A DNA stretch of 33,871 bases, from positions 26,395-60,265 of the forward strand of contig JBNGIS010011508.1 of NCBI GenBank assembly GCA_049999725.1, given 5' to 3'. Every line of letters starts with the position of its first letter. Position 1 is the stretch's first letter. This document shows positions 30,503 to 33,871 of this stretch, piece after piece. The notes beneath the pieces were generated by a model. The model was not told the DNA's origin. It saw nothing but the letters and a program-made list of their open reading frames with translations, and made no database searches. This DNA is from Haplomitrium mnioides. Lineage: Eukaryota; Marchantiophyta; Haplomitriopsida; Calobryales. Position numbers and translations under genes: made by a program.

Positions 30503-30602
30503 NNNNNNNNNNNNNNNNNNNNNNNNNNNNNNNNNNNNNNNNNNNNNNNNNNNNNNNNNNNNNNNNNNNNNNNNNNNNNNNNNNNNNNNNNNNNNNNNNN
30601 NN
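30503..30602. other. Assembly gap, 100 N
   Basis: Exactly 100 N, a standard placeholder for a gap of unknown size. The 14 bases TTACTATGCCCAGT end at 30502 and start again at 30603, so the two contigs probably overlap and the gap may not exist. Confidence 0.95.
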
Positions 30603-30789
30603 TTACTATGCCCAGTGCACCGGCACTCGCACACCCCCCCCCCCTCTCAGCTCCACTTGATATTTAACACACCAGAGTGTTCTTGAACACTCTGGGCTGA
30701 TGCTCACGCACAAGGAACGGCAGAGACAACCCCAAGCTCCTCACTTGGCGGCCTCTCCCAAAGTCATAACATGGCTGGAATCCCTTCGA

Positions 30790-31170
30790 ATCTATGTATC
30801 AGTAACCCTCCGCTCTGGTCCACCGGCAAGGATGAGGTCACCTGGGTCTCCCCCCAGTCCTCCTCTAAATCCCTCTGGCCTCATGGAGCTAGTACCACTG
30901 CTTCACGTAGATCTTCACTAAATTCCTACTCCAGCCGCCCCTTGTTGCGGTTTCCTTGTCCTCAAGTCGTGATGCTTCTACACAGAGAATGCAGAGAAGA
31001 CCCCAAGTCCTCCCATGGTGGCCTCTCCCGAAGTACAGTCTGATTAGAAGACAATCGAGACAACGTATCAGTAACCCTCCGCTCTGGTCCACCGGCAAGG
31101 ATGAGGTCACCTGGGTCTCCCCCCAGCCCTCCTCTAAATCCCCCTGGCCCCCTAGAGCAAGTACCCGTGC
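30790..31170. repeat. Direct duplication of about 100 bp inside the A2 LTR
   Basis: TATCAGTAACCCTCCGCTCT and the following roughly 80 bp (through CCACCGGCAAGGATGAGGTC) occur at about 30798 and again at about 31067, nearly identical, about 269 bp apart. The A1 LTR has only one counterpart. Confidence 0.85.
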
Positions 31171-31317
31171 TTCACAATGTCTTGTCAGTGAATTCAGATC
31201 CCAACCCCCTTCGTTCGCAATTCCCCTTCGCATGCAGTCGCCCCGCGCCCTGAGATTGCCTGTGCATCAACCCGAATGAATTCAAAGACAAACGATATAT
31301 ACTTCCCTCGCGCGTTG

Positions 31318-31809
31318 CCCCCCGACACCAGATCCGATGAATAGTCGTTATTGCCGTTGGCTCGAAACAGGGGACGACGACGCGTGGCTTCACTGTAGGT
31401 AATCCCATTCCCACGGGATGGGAGCAAGCGCCGCGTGTCCAGCAGTTGGTCGAAGAAAGTCCAAGGACAACGGTAACTTGGAACAAGAGCCACGAGGAAT
31501 CTTGCGGAGAGAGATTCCGTAGATTCCCGCAGAATCAGGTCCGAAGAGGCCTTCAGAGCCGACTTCCGAAGTGCCCCACGGACCCAGCTCCAAAGAATCT
31601 CCTTAGATTCCCCCGTAGATACCTCTTTGTCCTCCTTGCGCCACGTCGTCCGCTGCACCGCCGTCCGACGCCGCCCCGTAGGGGGGTAGGCCGACCATCG
31701 CGCTGACCTCTCCTTCCGTTGTTGACCTGCACGCTGCCCGAAGTCAAGTGAGCTCCTCTCCCAGCGCCGTGTGTCCCGTGAAATGCCTCGGGGTCCCTGG
31801 GGTCGCCAC
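31318..31809 (-). other. 3' internal region of A2
   Basis: GC-rich, without a supportable gene. C6 at 31318-31323 is the polypurine tract. The part at about 31640-31740 aligns in inverse orientation to the A1 repeat with CTACCCCCTTGCGGGG and GTCGGACGGCG. Confidence 0.6.
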
Positions 31810-31909
31810 NNNNNNNNNNNNNNNNNNNNNNNNNNNNNNNNNNNNNNNNNNNNNNNNNNNNNNNNNNNNNNNNNNNNNNNNNNNNNNNNNNNNNNNNNNN
31901 NNNNNNNNN
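31810..31909. other. Assembly gap, 100 N
   Basis: Exactly 100 N in GC-rich repeat DNA. Unlike the first gap, the flanks share only GTCGC, so real missing sequence is possible. Confidence 0.95.
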
Positions 31910-33696
31910 TGTCGCGTGGCAGTTTTCTTGTTCTGGGAATACGCGGGGTATATGGCTGTAGAGAGTGTTATGCAAATGGCAGAAGCTCTGTCTTTCAGTG
32001 GTTTGGAATGAACAACTTTGACAGAGATTTAGGTTCTCATGCCTTTCCTAGATTCAATAAATGTTTGATCATAAACCCGAAAAGGTAGTTTTCTCCAACT
32101 TTTTGTTCGAGTGTTGTCAAGGAGAATGTATGGATTGCTTGTTCCTAGGGTCTGAAACTCTCAGGCTGAGAACCAGGGTGCAAGATAAATCTGTATGAAA
32201 AATTTCAGCTCAAAATCTTGAGCGAATTGGTCATTACTCTCAAAGATTCAATGTTGTTTGAGAAAACCGAACAAAATAATACCCCTAAACTTCCTAGGTA
32301 GTAACTTCTCCACTTCAAAGAGAATAGCCTTGAAATTTCACCAACTATTGTACCATAAAACCATCTTCAAGTTCTCAAATTCTCAACTGATACTCTGCTC
32401 TTGACAGAATGCAAGAATTCACAACTCAAAGTCGAATAAGGAGTGAATTCGAAACAACCTTTCAATCGGTACTCAACTTCAACTCGCTGTCACAGAACAA
32501 CCCCAACTTCAAATGAATCGAAACTTGTTTCTATATTGTAGCCCTCGTCGTCAGCTTTCCAATGATACTCTGCTTGTCTCCAGATTCGTTGTACACTTGA
32601 TTCTATTACACGAAAGACGATCTGCCCTTCAATTTGACCCCTTCACCTTCAAACGCTCATAAGTATTGTTCTAGAGCTCCAAAAGACTTGAAATTTGTTG
32701 CAAAGGGATGCCACTCTTCTTGAGCTTTCGATCCTTGCCTTGCACGAACTCCCCTCCCTCTGGAAACTCCTCGAACCTTCAGAAAAAACGACCCCCTTCT
32801 TCTCTTCCCTTTAGGTTTTTACTAACTTCAAGTGAACTCACTTTTCTTTTGATATAAGAACCATAGAACATAAGCTATTTGTGCTTACAGGAAACAAAGA
32901 TGAAAGAAACTGAAGGTAAACTTGAGTCCTCTTCAATCAGATGACCATTTGGCGACGCTCCACCAGTTGCAGCTCCGACTATTCAACATTTACCGAAAAA
33001 CTGAAACACTTTTCGACGACGATTTGAGAAACACCTCTCCACATCAGGTCAGAATGTAGATGGTAAGGTCCCATCGTTCTCCATAGGTGATGATTGGCAG
33101 CAAAACAGGAATTGGTGAATTCATCACCGAAGTTAGAAACTGATCACCGAAGTGATACACTATCCACTGTCGAAAGTGGTCTCGAGGAATTATCCGCAGC
33201 CCAATGAAGAACGGATTTGGAAGAGGAAAATTAGGAGCAACAAACAATCCTCTGTCCATTTCCCAGATTTCCACCCATAAGCTCCTTCAATTCCACCGTA
33301 AAACTCCCGTGCCTTGAACGCCACTCCCTTCTGCAATAGCCGTCTTTCACTGGTTGTTCCTTTTATGATCCCCCCTTCTTCCCCGTTGCTTTCTCTATAT
33401 CTTCAAAATATCTGAGCGCATAATCCAAAAGAATCCATGAACAACCAATCAGATGGTCTTGTCCTTACCTACAGGATCTCGAGAACCCTCTACTTTTGCG
33501 TTTCTAGAAGCTTCTCGATAGATGCCTTGCTGCTTCTTCTTGACTTTTCTCTGCTTTTAACTCTAGTAAGAAGATGACTTTTCTCCATTCTTTTGTTATC
33601 TTTTCACGCATTAGCCGAACCACAACACGACATCCACCCCCTCTGAACCTGTGCATCCTCTGGTAGGCACCAAGAAAGAAGACGTTGTGGTCGGCG
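31910..33696. other. Unassigned sequence right of the second gap
   Basis: No recognised domain on either strand. Text such as TTTCCAATGATACTCTGC and ACTTGAAATTTGTTGCAAAG resembles the style of plant LTR U3/U5 or leader DNA, but it does not match A or B family sequence in this window. Open frames at 33044-33274 and 33504-33696 are not supportable. Confidence 0.4.
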
Positions 33697-33870
33697 TCAG
33701 AGAGTTTCCTCTTCTTCTTGAGTGTTCTCTTCCTCTTGCTCTTCTGAATTATATTCCCCTTCAGACATTGGCATATAAGCTCCAATCTCCTCCAAAGCAT
33801 TTTCTTGGTCTCGTTTCTTGAATACTTTCACCCTCTTTCCTGCAATTGGAACTTTGAGTAAAGTTCCATC
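33697..33870 (-). CDS. C-terminal end of an unidentified ORF, cut by the window edge
   Basis: Minus-strand frame open from the window edge to TGA 33697-33699, 57 codons. It has a basic segment, 'VPIAGKRVKVFKKRD', followed by a strongly acidic tail rich in Glu ('NSEEQEEENTQEEEETL'). The stop may be native or due to a frameshift, since another frame stays open to 33504. No family recognised. If A2 continues here it could be part of its internal region. Confidence 0.35.
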   Translation of the reverse strand, partial: DGTLLKVPIAGKRVKVFKKRDQENALEEIGAYMPMSEGEYNSEEQEEENTQEEEETL

Positions 33871-33871
33871 C

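Larger units (their letters stand above)
29591..31317 (-). repeat. 3' LTR of A2, diverged, with a scaffold gap
   Basis: Bounded by TGTCGC on the left and by CGCGCGTTG followed by C6 on the right, matching the TGACGCGCG start after G6 in A1 (the A2 start has decayed from TG to CA on the minus strand). About 1.7 kb including 100 N, longer than the A1 LTR partly because of an internal duplication (about 30790-30920 and 31050-31170). Large parts (29700-30300) have no match I can see to A1. Confidence 0.65.
29591..33871 (-). mobile_element. Diverged A-family element A2, 3' part, runs off the window
   Basis: Inverted relative of A1. The LTR end at 29591 (TGTCGCTCCC...TCGGGTCTTAAC) aligns with the reverse complement of the A1 LTR end. 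30350-30440 aligns with the part of the A1 LTR around 17390-17480, and 30815-30960 with the part around 16950-17140. GC-rich DNA at about 31640-31790 matches the A1 3' internal repeat at 15950-16170. The order (internal repeat, polypurine tract, LTR) is kept. Divergence is large, so this is a subfamily rather than a recent copy. How far to the right A2 extends is not certain. Confidence 0.7.

Noticed and set aside
30255-30686. Open frame spanning the N gap (also 31553-31975 and 31748-32088 across the second gap)
   Set aside because: Continuity depends on exactly 100 placeholder N, and the translations show no domain. They lie in LTR or internal non-coding DNA of A2.

Overview
This window looks like heterochromatic, repeat-packed nuclear DNA from a land plant. 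I recognise no host gene. The evidence for a plant is a set of Ty3/gypsy LTR retrotransposons: chromoviruses with a chromodomain at the integrase C-terminus and an initiator-Met-tRNA-type primer site, plus a second, larger family with a GPY/F integrase, no chromodomain and a 3 kb non-coding 3' region, as in the Tat/Ogre type. I cannot name the species. Two runs of exactly 100 N mark scaffold gaps.

Layout, left to right. (1) 1-341 is unassigned flank. (2) 342-18269 is a large element, A1, on the plus strand. Its LTRs are about 1.4 kb (342-1731 and 16856-18269). Gag and protease lie at 1792-4287, RT/RNase H/integrase at 10642-13842, and a GC-rich non-coding tail with three tandem arrays at 13843-16849. 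(3) A complete but dead chromovirus, B1 (4288-10641), sits inside A1 between protease and RT. The two halves of A1 resume in the same reading phase if one copy of the imperfect 5-bp target duplication is removed. (4) The right end of A1 carries a 205-bp inverted copy of its own LTR tail (arms 18073-18277 and 18359-18563). (5) 18579-24382 is AT-rich, with recurring quasi-palindromic motifs about 30 bp apart and degraded, unrecognised minus-strand coding stretches. (6) B2 (24383-27125) and B3 (27288-29590) are two more copies of the B family, both on the minus strand and both lacking their 5' parts here. (7) 29591 to the right edge is a diverged minus-strand relative of A1 (A2). Its LTR end falls exactly where B3 stops, so A2 appears to have inserted into the B3 RNase H region.

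All coding regions are inactivated to different degrees. A1 and B1 have many in-frame stops, most of which could come from CAA/CAG/CGA/TGG by single transitions, as expected from deamination of methylated cytosine. Both also have changed active-site residues. B3 is best preserved, with only two stops in about 1.8 kb. The most interesting regulatory feature is in the B-family LTRs: an array of about 50-bp units, each carrying a G-box/ABRE-like ACACGTGGC core upstream of TATA boxes, with a copy number that differs between copies.

Most likely history: B1 entered A1, B3 was hit by A2, and local template switching reshaped the A1 right end. The order of these events relative to one another is inferred.
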